Assembly (NCBI GenBank): GCA_016234305.1
Contig: JACRFM010000002.1
Location: 1-17,338, forward strand
Direction: 5' to 3'
Origin: Candidatus Kerfeldbacteria bacterium
GTDB lineage: Bacteria > Patescibacteriota > Patescibacteriia > Veblenbacterales > UBA10138
Length of the DNA stretch: 17,338 nt
The notes under the pieces were generated by a model. The model made no database searches. It was not told where the DNA came from and saw only the letters and a list, made by a program, of their open reading frames with translations. The number at the start of each line of letters is the position of its first letter. The first letter of the stretch is position 1. This document shows, piece by piece, positions 8,011 to 14,394 of the stretch. The position numbers and the translations under genes were made by a program.

Positions 8011-8081
8011 GATTCGCTGGAATCAGACCGGTGCGGGATTTCGCGCTCCGACAGCCAGAATGGCTGAAATCCGAAGTTTTT
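8011..8081 (+). terminator. hairpins and T tract after the 1071-aa gene
   Basis: GGATTTC (8036-8042) pairs with GAAATCC (8066-8072), enclosing a second stem AGCCA-gaa-TGGCT (8053-8065). After 4 nt comes a TTTTT run (8077-8081). A separate small hairpin GATTC-GCTG-GAATC occupies 8011-8024. The arrangement could end transcription of the surface-protein operon before the pilM promoter, though the T run is short. The block may also be a dispersed repeat. Confidence 0.45.
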
Positions 8082-8092
8082 AGCTCGAGCGC

Positions 8093-8121
8093 TTCACTAA
8101 CAGTTAGTTTTGTGATATAAT
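8093..8121 (+). promoter_or_regulatory. promoter for the pilM operon
   Basis: TTCACT (8093-8098), a 17-nt spacer and a perfect TATAAT (8116-8121). The expected start near 8128 leaves a leader of about 55 nt before the ATG at 8184, or about 20 nt before the alternative GTG at 8148. Confidence 0.6.
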
Positions 8122-8183
8122 ATATAAGTAAATTTCTATTTAGTTCTGTGGTTTTTAATATAAAAAATAAGACAAAATTATTT

Positions 8184-9251
8184 ATGGGGTTTTTGGGTTT
8201 ATGGGGCAAGAAGAAATCATTTCTCGGGGTTGATATAGGTACCTCAAGTATTAAAGTAGTTGAATTAGCCCCTGGGCCTAACCGAGTCCCGCGCTTAGTG
8301 ACTTATGGCCGGGCCGAAGACGCCTCCAGTATTACCAAAGTTGATTCAGAGGAAGATATTCGTCGTTTGGTGGTTACTTTGCAAGAGGTATGCAGGCGAG
8401 CACGGGTGAGTAGCCGGAAAGCAGTTTCGGCTTTACCGGCTTATACGGTTTTTAGTTCGGTTATCAGTTTGCCGGTTATGTCGCAAAAAGAATTGGCGGC
8501 GGCCGTGGCTTGGGAAGCACGTAAATTTGTGCCGCTGCCGCTGGAGGAGATGACTTTAGACTGGAAACTGTTGAATGACAACAAAAAGACAACTGAGGCG
8601 CAAGGTCAGAATTTGCGAGTTTTATTGACGGCGGCGCCGCAAAATGTAGTTAAAAAATATTTAGATATTTTTAAGCGAGCCAATTTAGAATTATTGAGTT
8701 TAGAGACTGAAGCTTTTGCTTTGGAGCGTAGTTTAATGGGCGGAGCGGCGGAGACTGTCATGATTGTTGATTTGGGAGCCGTGACGACGGATATCAGCGT
8801 AGTGGAGCAGGGTATTCCGGTTTTAAATCGCAGCATTGATGTGGGCGGTCTGACTTTAACCAAGGCGATTGCGCAAAGTTTAAATATTGACGTTAAGCGG
8901 GCCGAACAGTTTAAACGCGATATTGGTTTGAATGTGGTGGCCACGTCGGGCAGCGGCACCATTCCCCATACGATTGAAGGTACGATCAGTCCGGTGATAA
9001 ATGAAATAAAATATACTTTTAATCTTTATCAAAGCCAGTCATCCAAGGGCATTGAAAAAATCATCCTTACCGGCGGCTCGGCTTTTTTGCCGCATTTGAC
9101 CGAATATCTTGAAAAGATTTTTCAATTGCGGGTTTATGTGGGCGACCCGTGGGCGCGTATCAGTTATCCTTTGGAGATGAAGCCGGTTTTAGATGAGGTT
9201 GGGCCGCAATTTGCCGGAGCTTTAGGCCTGGCGATGCGCGAATTAATCTAA
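8184..9251 (+). CDS. pilM: PilM, actin-like cytoplasmic component of the type IV pilus platform
   Basis: This 355-aa protein is a PilM/FtsA-fold ATP-binding protein. The phosphate-binding motif GVDIGTSSIK (15-24), a second motif VDLGAVTTDIS (from ~195), and TGGS (296-299) with the C-terminal GALGLAMRE are all typical of PilM. In the family it sits in the cytoplasm, binds the N-terminal tail of PilN and couples the motor ATPases to the membrane platform. The frame is open to a GTG at 8148, but ATG 8184 gives the usual PilM beginning (a short basic stretch, then the FLGVDIG strand), so it is preferred. pilN follows after 4 nt (TTTT) and is translated from the same message. There is no Shine-Dalgarno sequence. 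Confidence 0.93.
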   Translation: MGFLGLWGKKKSFLGVDIGTSSIKVVELAPGPNRVPRLVTYGRAEDASSITKVDSEEDIRRLVVTLQEVCRRARVSSRKAVSALPAYTVFSSVISLPVMSQKELAAAVAWEARKFVPLPLEEMTLDWKLLNDNKKTTEAQGQNLRVLLTAAPQNVVKKYLDIFKRANLELLSLETEAFALERSLMGGAAETVMIVDLGAVTTDISVVEQGIPVLNRSIDVGGLTLTKAIAQSLNIDVKRAEQFKRDIGLNVVATSGSGTIPHTIEGTISPVINEIKYTFNLYQSQSSKGIEKIILTGGSAFLPHLTEYLEKIFQLRVYVGDPWARISYPLEMKPVLDEVGPQFAGALGLAMRELI

Positions 9252-9255
9252 TTTT

Positions 9256-10407
9256 ATGTCTAGTGATATTAATTTATTACCCAGCGAATTACGCGACCAA
9301 GAACGTAAGATTAGGCAAGAGCAAAGCCAAGAGCCGGTTGTTCGCGAGGTGGAGTATTCGCAACCGTCAAAATTAGCCAAAACAGTTCCGTCTAGTCGGG
9401 CTTTGTCTTGGTGGCAAAGATTAAAGATTAAATTGGGTAGGTCATTTAAACGGGTTTCCGGTCCGGCTAAACCCGCCGTCACGCTTTCCCCAAAAATCAC
9501 AACTTCCGCCGAAGTTAAAGCCGCCATAAAATCTGTGGCCGCCGCCGCGCAGCCGCTGACAGCTGGCTGGACTAATAGTGTTAATCAAAAGGAGAAAATT
9601 AACGCCGGCGTTAGTCCTAAGCAGGCTGAAGCTGCCGCCAGTTCCAATTTACCATTAACAAGTGGAATTAAATCACCGGCCTTAAATCAAACTCAATTTA
9701 AGCAGACATCAACTCCGGAAGTTAAACCAATTATCAAATCAGTCAGCCAGCCCCCAATTATATCTCCCAAATTAACGCTCCCGCTGACGCCAAAGCCAAT
9801 TATAGAGACTTCAGCCTTTGAGCAATTAGATGTAAATTTAATTCCTCTGGGGCAAAGGTTGCAGCATACCGGGCCGTCTAAACGATTTGTGTTGGCGTTT
9901 TGGCTAGTGGCTCTAGTATTGGTGGGAGTGGGTTATGGCGGCTTGGTTTTTTATCGGCAGCAAAAAACCAGTAATTATCAAAATCAACAAGCTGACTTGG
10001 TTCAGTTGCAGCAAACCTTGGAAAATTTACGCGGACAATCCGAGGACGTGCTGGCTATTAGCGTTAAACTGCAAACAGTCGCCCGTTTATTAGCTGACAA
10101 AATAACTTGGCAGCCGGTTTTCAATTTTTTGGAAAAAAATACCGTACCGACTTTGTATTATACTTCGCTGGCGGCCGATACCAGCGGTAAAATTACTTTA
10201 AACGGCCAGGGTCCTAATTATACCGAAGTAATGCGACAAATGCGAGCCTTTGAGCAGGCTCCGGAAGTGTCTCAGGTTGAAGTTAATAATCTGCAGCAAC
10301 TGAAATCAACCGGCAGCTCTAGTAGTGGCGGTGGGCTGGTTGGTTTTTCCTTGGTCTTAACAATGAGGCCGTTAATTTTCCAAACGCTTATGCCGGCTAG
10401 GCCGTAA
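9256..10407 (+). CDS. pilN: PilN, membrane platform protein, with a duplicated PilM-binding-like motif
   Basis: This 383-aa protein is about twice the usual PilN length. The C-terminal half is standard: a transmembrane helix (~212-234), a coiled coil (~240-275) and a periplasmic-type ferredoxin-like domain. In PilN a short tail motif INLLP before the helix binds PilM. Here that motif occurs twice: DINLLP at residues 4-9, at the very N-terminus, and DVNLIP at 192-197, just before the helix in the normal place. Between them lie about 180 residues of Pro/Lys/Ser/Ala-rich, probably disordered sequence. The gene is 4 nt after pilM and 4 nt before pilO, and starts at ATG without a Shine-Dalgarno sequence. 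The family call is firm; the two-site idea is inference. Confidence 0.9.
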   Translation: MSSDINLLPSELRDQERKIRQEQSQEPVVREVEYSQPSKLAKTVPSSRALSWWQRLKIKLGRSFKRVSGPAKPAVTLSPKITTSAEVKAAIKSVAAAAQPLTAGWTNSVNQKEKINAGVSPKQAEAAASSNLPLTSGIKSPALNQTQFKQTSTPEVKPIIKSVSQPPIISPKLTLPLTPKPIIETSAFEQLDVNLIPLGQRLQHTGPSKRFVLAFWLVALVLVGVGYGGLVFYRQQKTSNYQNQQADLVQLQQTLENLRGQSEDVLAISVKLQTVARLLADKITWQPVFNFLEKNTVPTLYYTSLAADTSGKITLNGQGPNYTEVMRQMRAFEQAPEVSQVEVNNLQQLKSTGSSSSGGGLVGFSLVLTMRPLIFQTLMPARP

Positions 10408-10411
10408 TTTT

Positions 10412-11020
10412 ATGTCTTTGCCTAATAACAATTTACCAACTTTAAGTATCTGGGTGCGTCGGCGCTGGCTTTTGGCAGTGGGTGGTTTGATGATTTTGTT
10501 TTTAGCCGGCGTTTGGCTCTGGTGGCGTCCAATTTGGAGTCAGCTGGCACTCCTCCCTACGGCCGAATCTTTACTTGAACCCAAACAACAGCTGGAGCAG
10601 GATATAGCTTTGCTTAATGGGCTTAAAGATAAATTAGCCGTAGTTAATCAAGACCAATTGGAACGGCTTAAATTAATTTTGCCAACCGGGCAGGATCTAC
10701 CCGATTTAGTGGCGCAGTTGGAAGGCATAGCGCAAAAGAATAAATTTCAAATTTTAACAGTGGATTTTGTCAGTGGTTTAGAAAATAGTACCCCTGAGCA
10801 GCTGGTCGCCGGCAGTGACAGAGGCGAGCCTAAGCTTTTAAATATAAATCTATCGCTGTCGACTGGCAATTATGAACAATTAAAGTCTTTAGTGGCTGAT
10901 ATTGAAAGTAGTTTACGTCTGTTGACTATTACCGGTATAAATTTTAGTTATGGGTCTACTAGCTCTAGTCGGAACGGTTATCAGATTAACTTAGTCAGCC
11001 CTTATTTAGTAGCCGATTAA
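10412..11020 (+). CDS. pilO: PilO, membrane platform partner of PilN
   Basis: This 202-aa protein has a short basic cytoplasmic tail, one transmembrane helix (about 18-40, rich in Trp), a coiled coil (about 55-85, LEPKQQLEQDIALLNGLKDKL) and a C-terminal ferredoxin-like domain. This layout and its place directly after pilN identify it as PilO (GspM-like). In the family PilN and PilO form a heterodimer through their coiled coils and align the pilus platform. Length matches the family. It begins 4 nt after pilN. Confidence 0.88.
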   Translation: MSLPNNNLPTLSIWVRRRWLLAVGGLMILFLAGVWLWWRPIWSQLALLPTAESLLEPKQQLEQDIALLNGLKDKLAVVNQDQLERLKLILPTGQDLPDLVAQLEGIAQKNKFQILTVDFVSGLENSTPEQLVAGSDRGEPKLLNINLSLSTGNYEQLKSLVADIESSLRLLTITGINFSYGSTSSSRNGYQINLVSPYLVAD

Positions 11021-11031
11021 GTAGTAAATTT

Positions 11032-11379
11032 ATGTTGGCGCGTAAAAAACTAAGTCAGAAAAAGGTTATAATTTTGGGTAGTACCATTGCTCTGGTTTGG
11101 GTTATAATTGGAGTATTAGTTTATTATAATTTCAGTGGCAGAAAGGTCGCTAGGCCACTCGTTAATAATACCCCTGGGTTACCAATTACCACTAGTCCGC
11201 CCATAGGCAAGCTGCGGCCATCAGGTGGTGCTAGCCAGGAGTTGAAGGTGGATTTATTTGATAGCCAAACTTTTCAGCAATTAAAAATTTACGGCGAAGT
11301 GCCCTTAAAAGTAAAAACTCTTGGTCGCCCTAATCCGTTTGAACCGCCTGCTAATTTAAATTCAACCAGCAATAAATAA
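11032..11379 (+). CDS. small membrane protein in the PilP position
   Basis: This 115-aa protein has a lysine-rich N-terminus, one transmembrane helix (about 12-34), a Pro-rich linker and a short C-terminal segment ending GRPNPFEP (98-105). The place after pilO and the G-R-x-x-PF motif recall the N-terminal segment of PilP, but there is no lipobox cysteine and no C-terminal secretin-binding beta domain, so it is not a normal PilP. A secretin-free envelope, as expected for Patescibacteria, would explain that loss. It starts 11 nt after pilO. Calling it part of the platform is sensible from context; its partner is unknown. Confidence 0.7.
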   Translation: MLARKKLSQKKVIILGSTIALVWVIIGVLVYYNFSGRKVARPLVNNTPGLPITTSPPIGKLRPSGGASQELKVDLFDSQTFQQLKIYGEVPLKVKTLGRPNPFEPPANLNSTSNK

Positions 11380-11387
11380 ATTGCTGG
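11366..11387 (+). other. hairpin spanning the stop codon before the first pilin gene
   Basis: CCAGCAAT (11366-11373) and ATTGCTGG (11380-11387) form a perfect 8-bp stem with a 6-nt loop AAATAA that contains the TAA stop of the PilP-position gene. No T run follows, so it is not a normal terminator. Such a structure could stabilise or process the mRNA ahead of the pilin gene 50 nt downstream; that is inference. Confidence 0.55.
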
Positions 11388-11438
11388 ATAGGAACAATCA
11401 TAACATTTAATTAATTTAGTAATTTAACCAAAAAATTT

Positions 11439-11882
11439 ATGTTAAAGAAAACCACAGGTTTTACGCTAGTAGAATTACTAGTGGTCATATCCATTATCGC
11501 TCTGCTCTCAACCTTAGCGATTGTGGCTCTTAATTCGGCCCGGCAAAAGTCGCGCGACGCCAAACGGGTGGCTGATATCAAACAAATTCAGACTGGTTTA
11601 GAAATGTATTTGGACGGTACGACTACTAAAGTTTATCCCACGGCCGCTACTGCCATTACTCTTGGCGGTACCAGTTACGCTTGTTTAAATCAAGCCAGTG
11701 GTTTTACCACAGCCAATTGTACTAGTCCGATTATGTCATTTGTGCCGGCCGACCCTGGAGCTAACAGTTATTCTTACACCAGCGCTACGGGCGCCACTTA
11801 CACTTTAGTTTTTACTTTGGAAGGTGCCAGCGGTTCTTTGGCGGCGGGAGCGCACACGGCTAGTCCGGGCGGTATTCAATAA
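11439..11882 (+). CDS. type IV pilin (prepilin) 1, with one cysteine pair
   Basis: This 147-aa prepilin has a class III signal: basic leader MLKKTTG, cleavage after G7, then FTLVELLVV with the conserved Glu at mature position 5, followed by a hydrophobic assembly helix and the amphipathic run NSARQKSRDAKR. The globular part has a cysteine pair (ACLNQ and NCTS) and ends SPGGIQ. It is a GspG/PilA-type pilin and a paralogue of the pilin at 16821. It sits 59 nt after the PilP-position gene, separated by a hairpin, with no Shine-Dalgarno sequence. Whether it is the major or a minor subunit cannot be told from sequence. Confidence 0.92.
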   Translation: MLKKTTGFTLVELLVVISIIALLSTLAIVALNSARQKSRDAKRVADIKQIQTGLEMYLDGTTTKVYPTAATAITLGGTSYACLNQASGFTTANCTSPIMSFVPADPGANSYSYTSATGATYTLVFTLEGASGSLAAGAHTASPGGIQ

Positions 11883-11932
11883 GATTTAAACGGTAAATTA
11901 TGTTGAACAATGTAAAACATGAAAATATTTAT

Positions 11933-11970
11933 CCGCCTTCGCAGAAGACCTTGGGCGTGGGTCTGTGGAA
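11933..11970. repeat. remnant of a palindromic element between pilin 1 and pilB
   Basis: The 146-nt gap between pilin 1 and pilB contains TCCGCCTTC followed by imperfect inverted repeats: CTTC-GCA-GAAG (11937-11947) and AGACC / GGTCT (11946-11964). TCCGCCTTC also opens the element at 4833-4885. The rest of the gap is A/T-rich; I see no convincing promoter or terminator in it. Confidence 0.4.
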
Positions 11971-12028
11971 GTTTCATTGCGTAGATTATGTCATTTAAAG
12001 ATTAAGTTATTAATTAGTTAGCCGTTTC

Positions 12029-13783
12029 ATGCCTAAAACCAAAAATAGTCTTGATTTAGCCGATGTTCTGCTGGCCCGTAAATTGGTGACCAGTGACCAA
12101 TTAAAGTCAGCCAGTCGGGCGGCGCAAGTTGATAATACTTCCGTAGAGGAGGTCTTGCTTAAACGCGGACTAGTTAAAAGTGAGGATTTGTTGGCGGCCA
12201 AGGGCCAATTGTTTAATATGCCTTATGTGGATTTGACTGACCGAACTATCCCCTTGGATGTGATTCGGCTGATACCCCAGGAGATAGCGGAAAATTATCA
12301 AATTGTTTTGTTTGAACATAAAGGCGCGGCGGTTTCGGTGGCCATGGTTAACCCGGCTAATTACAAGGCCATGGAGGCGGTGGAATTTATCGCCCGGGAA
12401 CATAATTGGAAAGTAAATTATTTTATCACTACGGCCGAGGCTTTTGCCGGGACTTTAAAGCAGTATGGCAGTTTGAAAAGTGAAGTTAAAGAAGCCTTAG
12501 TCTTGGCTGAAGATAAATTTCAGGACGAAGGTGAATTAAAAAGAACTGACTTGGCTGAAGGCGGTGAGGGTAAATTGGAAGAAGTGGTTAAGGCGGCGCC
12601 GGTGGCCAAAATGCTGACGGTCATATTGCGTCATGCAGTGGAGGGAGGCGCTTCGGATATTCACATTGAACCAATGGAAGGCGAAACCCGGGTTCGTTTT
12701 CGGATTGACGGCGAGCTTCATACCTCCATAGTTTTACCGCGTTACATTCATTCGGCCATTTTAACGCGTATAAAAGTTTTGGCAAACCTGAGAATTGACG
12801 AGACTCGGACTCCGCAAGACGGTCGTATTCGGGTGATTGTTTCCGGCCGGCCCATTGATTTGCGCGTCTCCACCATGCCGCTACTCAATAATGAAAAGGT
12901 GGTCATGCGTATACTTGATACTTCGACCGGGGTTAAGACTTTAGAGGAGTTGGGTTTTTGGGGCAATACTTTGAAGCTGCTGCAAGACAGTCTGCACAAA
13001 GCTCAAGGTATGTTTTTGGTGACCGGGCCGACCGGTTCTGGTAAATCGACCACCTTGTATGCCGCTTTGAATATTTTAAATGAGGAAGGAGTTAATATTA
13101 TTACTTTGGAAGACCCGATTGAGTATTATTTATTGGGAGTTAATCAATCACAAATCAACAGTGACGCCGGCTTTACTTTTGCCTCAGGTTTGCGTTCAAT
13201 TTTGCGGCAAGACCCGGATATTATTTTAGTGGGCGAAATTCGCGATACCGAAACGGCTGAACTGGCCATTCACGCGTCTTTGACCGGGCACGTGATGTTA
13301 TCAACCTTGCACACCAGTGATGCTTTTGGCGCTATACCGCGTCTCATAGATATGCACGTGGAACCATTTTTGATTGCCTCCACTTTGAATTTGGTGGTAG
13401 CGCAAAGGTTGGTGCGCAAGGTTTGTCGTTTTTGCGCCCAGGAAGTTAAGGTGCCGGACAATTTATTAGAGCAAATGAAAACTGAGTTAAATCAGTTGCC
13501 TGGTGATATCAAAGATTCAGCCTATAAGGAAAAATGGGTTTTTAAACGCGGGGCGGGCTGTAATCGCTGCGATTTTTCCGGTTACCATGGCCGGACTATT
13601 ATTGCCGAAGCCTTGGCCAATACTAAAGAATTACAAGCCATTATCACTTCGGGAGCGGATTTAGCAGCGGTTCGTGAGGAAGCCAAACGGCAGAATATGA
13701 TGACCATGAAACAAGACGGTTTGTTAAAGGTTTTACAAGGCGTTACAACTTTGGAAGAGGTCTTAACCGTTACTAATGATTAA
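12029..13783 (+). CDS. pilB: PilB, pilus extension ATPase
   Basis: This 584-aa hexameric secretion ATPase (GspE/PilB family) powers pilin polymerisation. The N-terminal domain (to ~150) has two helical repeats spaced like the c-di-GMP-binding MshEN motifs (9-32 and 38-61), but the RLG positions read DLA and SVE, so ligand binding is doubtful. The catalytic domain is intact: Walker A GPTGSGKS (333-340), Asp box TLEDPIEY, Walker B with catalytic Glu (DPDIILVGEIRD), and His box TGHVMLSTLHT. A four-cysteine zinc site is present (C466, C469, C511, C514), as is normal for PilB and absent in PilT. The receiver gene starts 5 nt after it. There is no Shine-Dalgarno sequence. Confidence 0.95.
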   Translation: MPKTKNSLDLADVLLARKLVTSDQLKSASRAAQVDNTSVEEVLLKRGLVKSEDLLAAKGQLFNMPYVDLTDRTIPLDVIRLIPQEIAENYQIVLFEHKGAAVSVAMVNPANYKAMEAVEFIAREHNWKVNYFITTAEAFAGTLKQYGSLKSEVKEALVLAEDKFQDEGELKRTDLAEGGEGKLEEVVKAAPVAKMLTVILRHAVEGGASDIHIEPMEGETRVRFRIDGELHTSIVLPRYIHSAILTRIKVLANLRIDETRTPQDGRIRVIVSGRPIDLRVSTMPLLNNEKVVMRILDTSTGVKTLEELGFWGNTLKLLQDSLHKAQGMFLVTGPTGSGKSTTLYAALNILNEEGVNIITLEDPIEYYLLGVNQSQINSDAGFTFASGLRSILRQDPDIILVGEIRDTETAELAIHASLTGHVMLSTLHTSDAFGAIPRLIDMHVEPFLIASTLNLVVAQRLVRKVCRFCAQEVKVPDNLLEQMKTELNQLPGDIKDSAYKEKWVFKRGAGCNRCDFSGYHGRTIIAEALANTKELQAIITSGADLAAVREEAKRQNMMTMKQDGLLKVLQGVTTLEEVLTVTND

Positions 13784-13788
13784 AATAT

Positions 13789-14163
13789 ATGAGCAATGGT
13801 CAAATTATAGTTTTGGTTGAAGATGATGAATTTTTGCGGCGTCTTTACCAGACTAAATTAACTCAGGAAGGTTTCGAAGTTAAGGTGGCCGAGGACGGTG
13901 AAAGGGCGGTCAGTTTAGTGCAGGAAACTATACCAGCCGTGGTTTTACTGGATGTTGGTTTGCCTAAGAAAGATGGTTTCACGGTTTTAGCTGAATTAAA
14001 AGCGAATTCAGCTACCAGTTCAATCCCGGTGGTAATGCTGACTAATTCGCATACTCAAGCTGACGTTACCCGTGCTCAAGAATTGGGCGCGGCGGGGTAT
14101 TTAATCAAGGCTCATTTTTTGCCATCAGAGGTGGTAGCTAAAGTCAAATCTTTAATTAAATGA
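13789..14163 (+). CDS. stand-alone CheY-like response-regulator receiver
   Basis: This 124-aa protein is one receiver domain with no output domain. The acidic pair D12-D13, phosphoacceptor D55 (LLDVGLPKKDG), T85 and K107 are all in their usual places, so it should be phosphorylated and switch like CheY. The residue after K107 is Ala and not the usual Pro. It lies between pilB (5 nt upstream) and the PilT-like gene. A single-domain receiver acts by binding a partner, and here the natural candidates are the pilus ATPases; no histidine kinase is in the window. It ends with the only TGA stop used in this window. Confidence 0.9.
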   Translation: MSNGQIIVLVEDDEFLRRLYQTKLTQEGFEVKVAEDGERAVSLVQETIPAVVLLDVGLPKKDGFTVLAELKANSATSSIPVVMLTNSHTQADVTRAQELGAAGYLIKAHFLPSEVVAKVKSLIK

Positions 14164-14230
14164 TTAAATTAATTTTATTAAGTAGTCAGTTTATAGCATT
14201 TACTGCTACTGTTAATTTAAAATTGAAAAA

Positions 14231-14346
14231 CCTGCCCGCCGCTAGCCTTAACCGATTAGCCGATGGTTATAAAGCTACAGTACTAATGTTTATAGATAGA
14301 TTTATCTAAATTTCAGCTTTGGCAGGCCCCGCTCAGCGGGGCAGGT
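14231..14346. repeat. composite of GC-rich palindromic half-elements in the receiver/PilT-like gap
   Basis: The 231-nt gap between the receiver and the PilT-like gene carries CCTGCCCGCC with GCTAGC at 14231-14246, a perfect hairpin GCCCCGC-TCA-GCGGGGC at 14326-14342, and GGCAGG (14321-14326) that can pair at long range with CCTGCC (14231-14236). Between them are smaller A/T hairpins, TAACC/GGTTA (14249-14269) and TAGATA-GATT-TATCTA (14293-14308). It resembles the element at 232-253. The GC hairpin may also act as a partial terminator or RNA-stability element. Confidence 0.5.
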
Positions 14347-14355
14347 GGGACTTGT

Positions 14356-14390
14356 ACTTTTTACTTTTTACTTTTGACTTTTGACTTTTT
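14356..14390 (+). repeat. five tandem 7-nt repeats directly before the PilT-like start codon
   Basis: Five head-to-tail heptamers read ACTTTTT, ACTTTTT, ACTTTTG, ACTTTTG, ACTTTTT, preceded by a partial unit ACTTGT at 14350-14355. The last unit ends 4 nt before the ATG at 14395. The tract gives an unstructured pyrimidine-rich leader in place of a Shine-Dalgarno sequence. Confidence 0.8.
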
Positions 14391-14394
14391 TATT

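Noticed and set aside
8148..8183. GTG start for pilM
   Set aside because: It adds 12 residues not seen at PilM N-termini; ATG 8184 places the first actin-like strand at the usual distance. Not fully excluded.
7997..8209. Minus-strand open frame of 70 codons between the 1071-aa gene and pilM
   Set aside because: It runs through hairpins and the pilM promoter, overlaps the pilM start, has no domain and lies against the direction of all neighbours. Best explained as noncoding repeat and regulatory DNA.
11883..12028. Separate promoter for pilB
   Set aside because: TTGAAC at 11903-11908 resembles a -35, but the best -10 at a proper distance matches at only about 3 of 6 positions.
14161..14163. 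TGA recoded as glycine, as in some Patescibacteria lineages (code 25)
   Set aside because: TGA here ends a receiver of normal length, and reading through would add only three residues before TAA. No gene in the window contains an in-frame TGA, so the standard code suffices.
14356..14390. CRISPR or other array
   Set aside because: The units are 7 nt with no spacers. No direct repeats of 20-50 nt with unique spacers were seen anywhere in the window.
14374..14394. TTG start for the PilT-like protein, 7 codons upstream
   Set aside because: It falls inside the heptamer repeat and encodes a repeat-derived peptide (MTFDFFI). ATG 14395 gives the natural N-terminus.
14164..14394. Riboswitch or small RNA before the PilT-like gene
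   Set aside because: Several small hairpins exist but none matches a riboswitch core I recognise, and the GC hairpin is explained by the palindromic element family.
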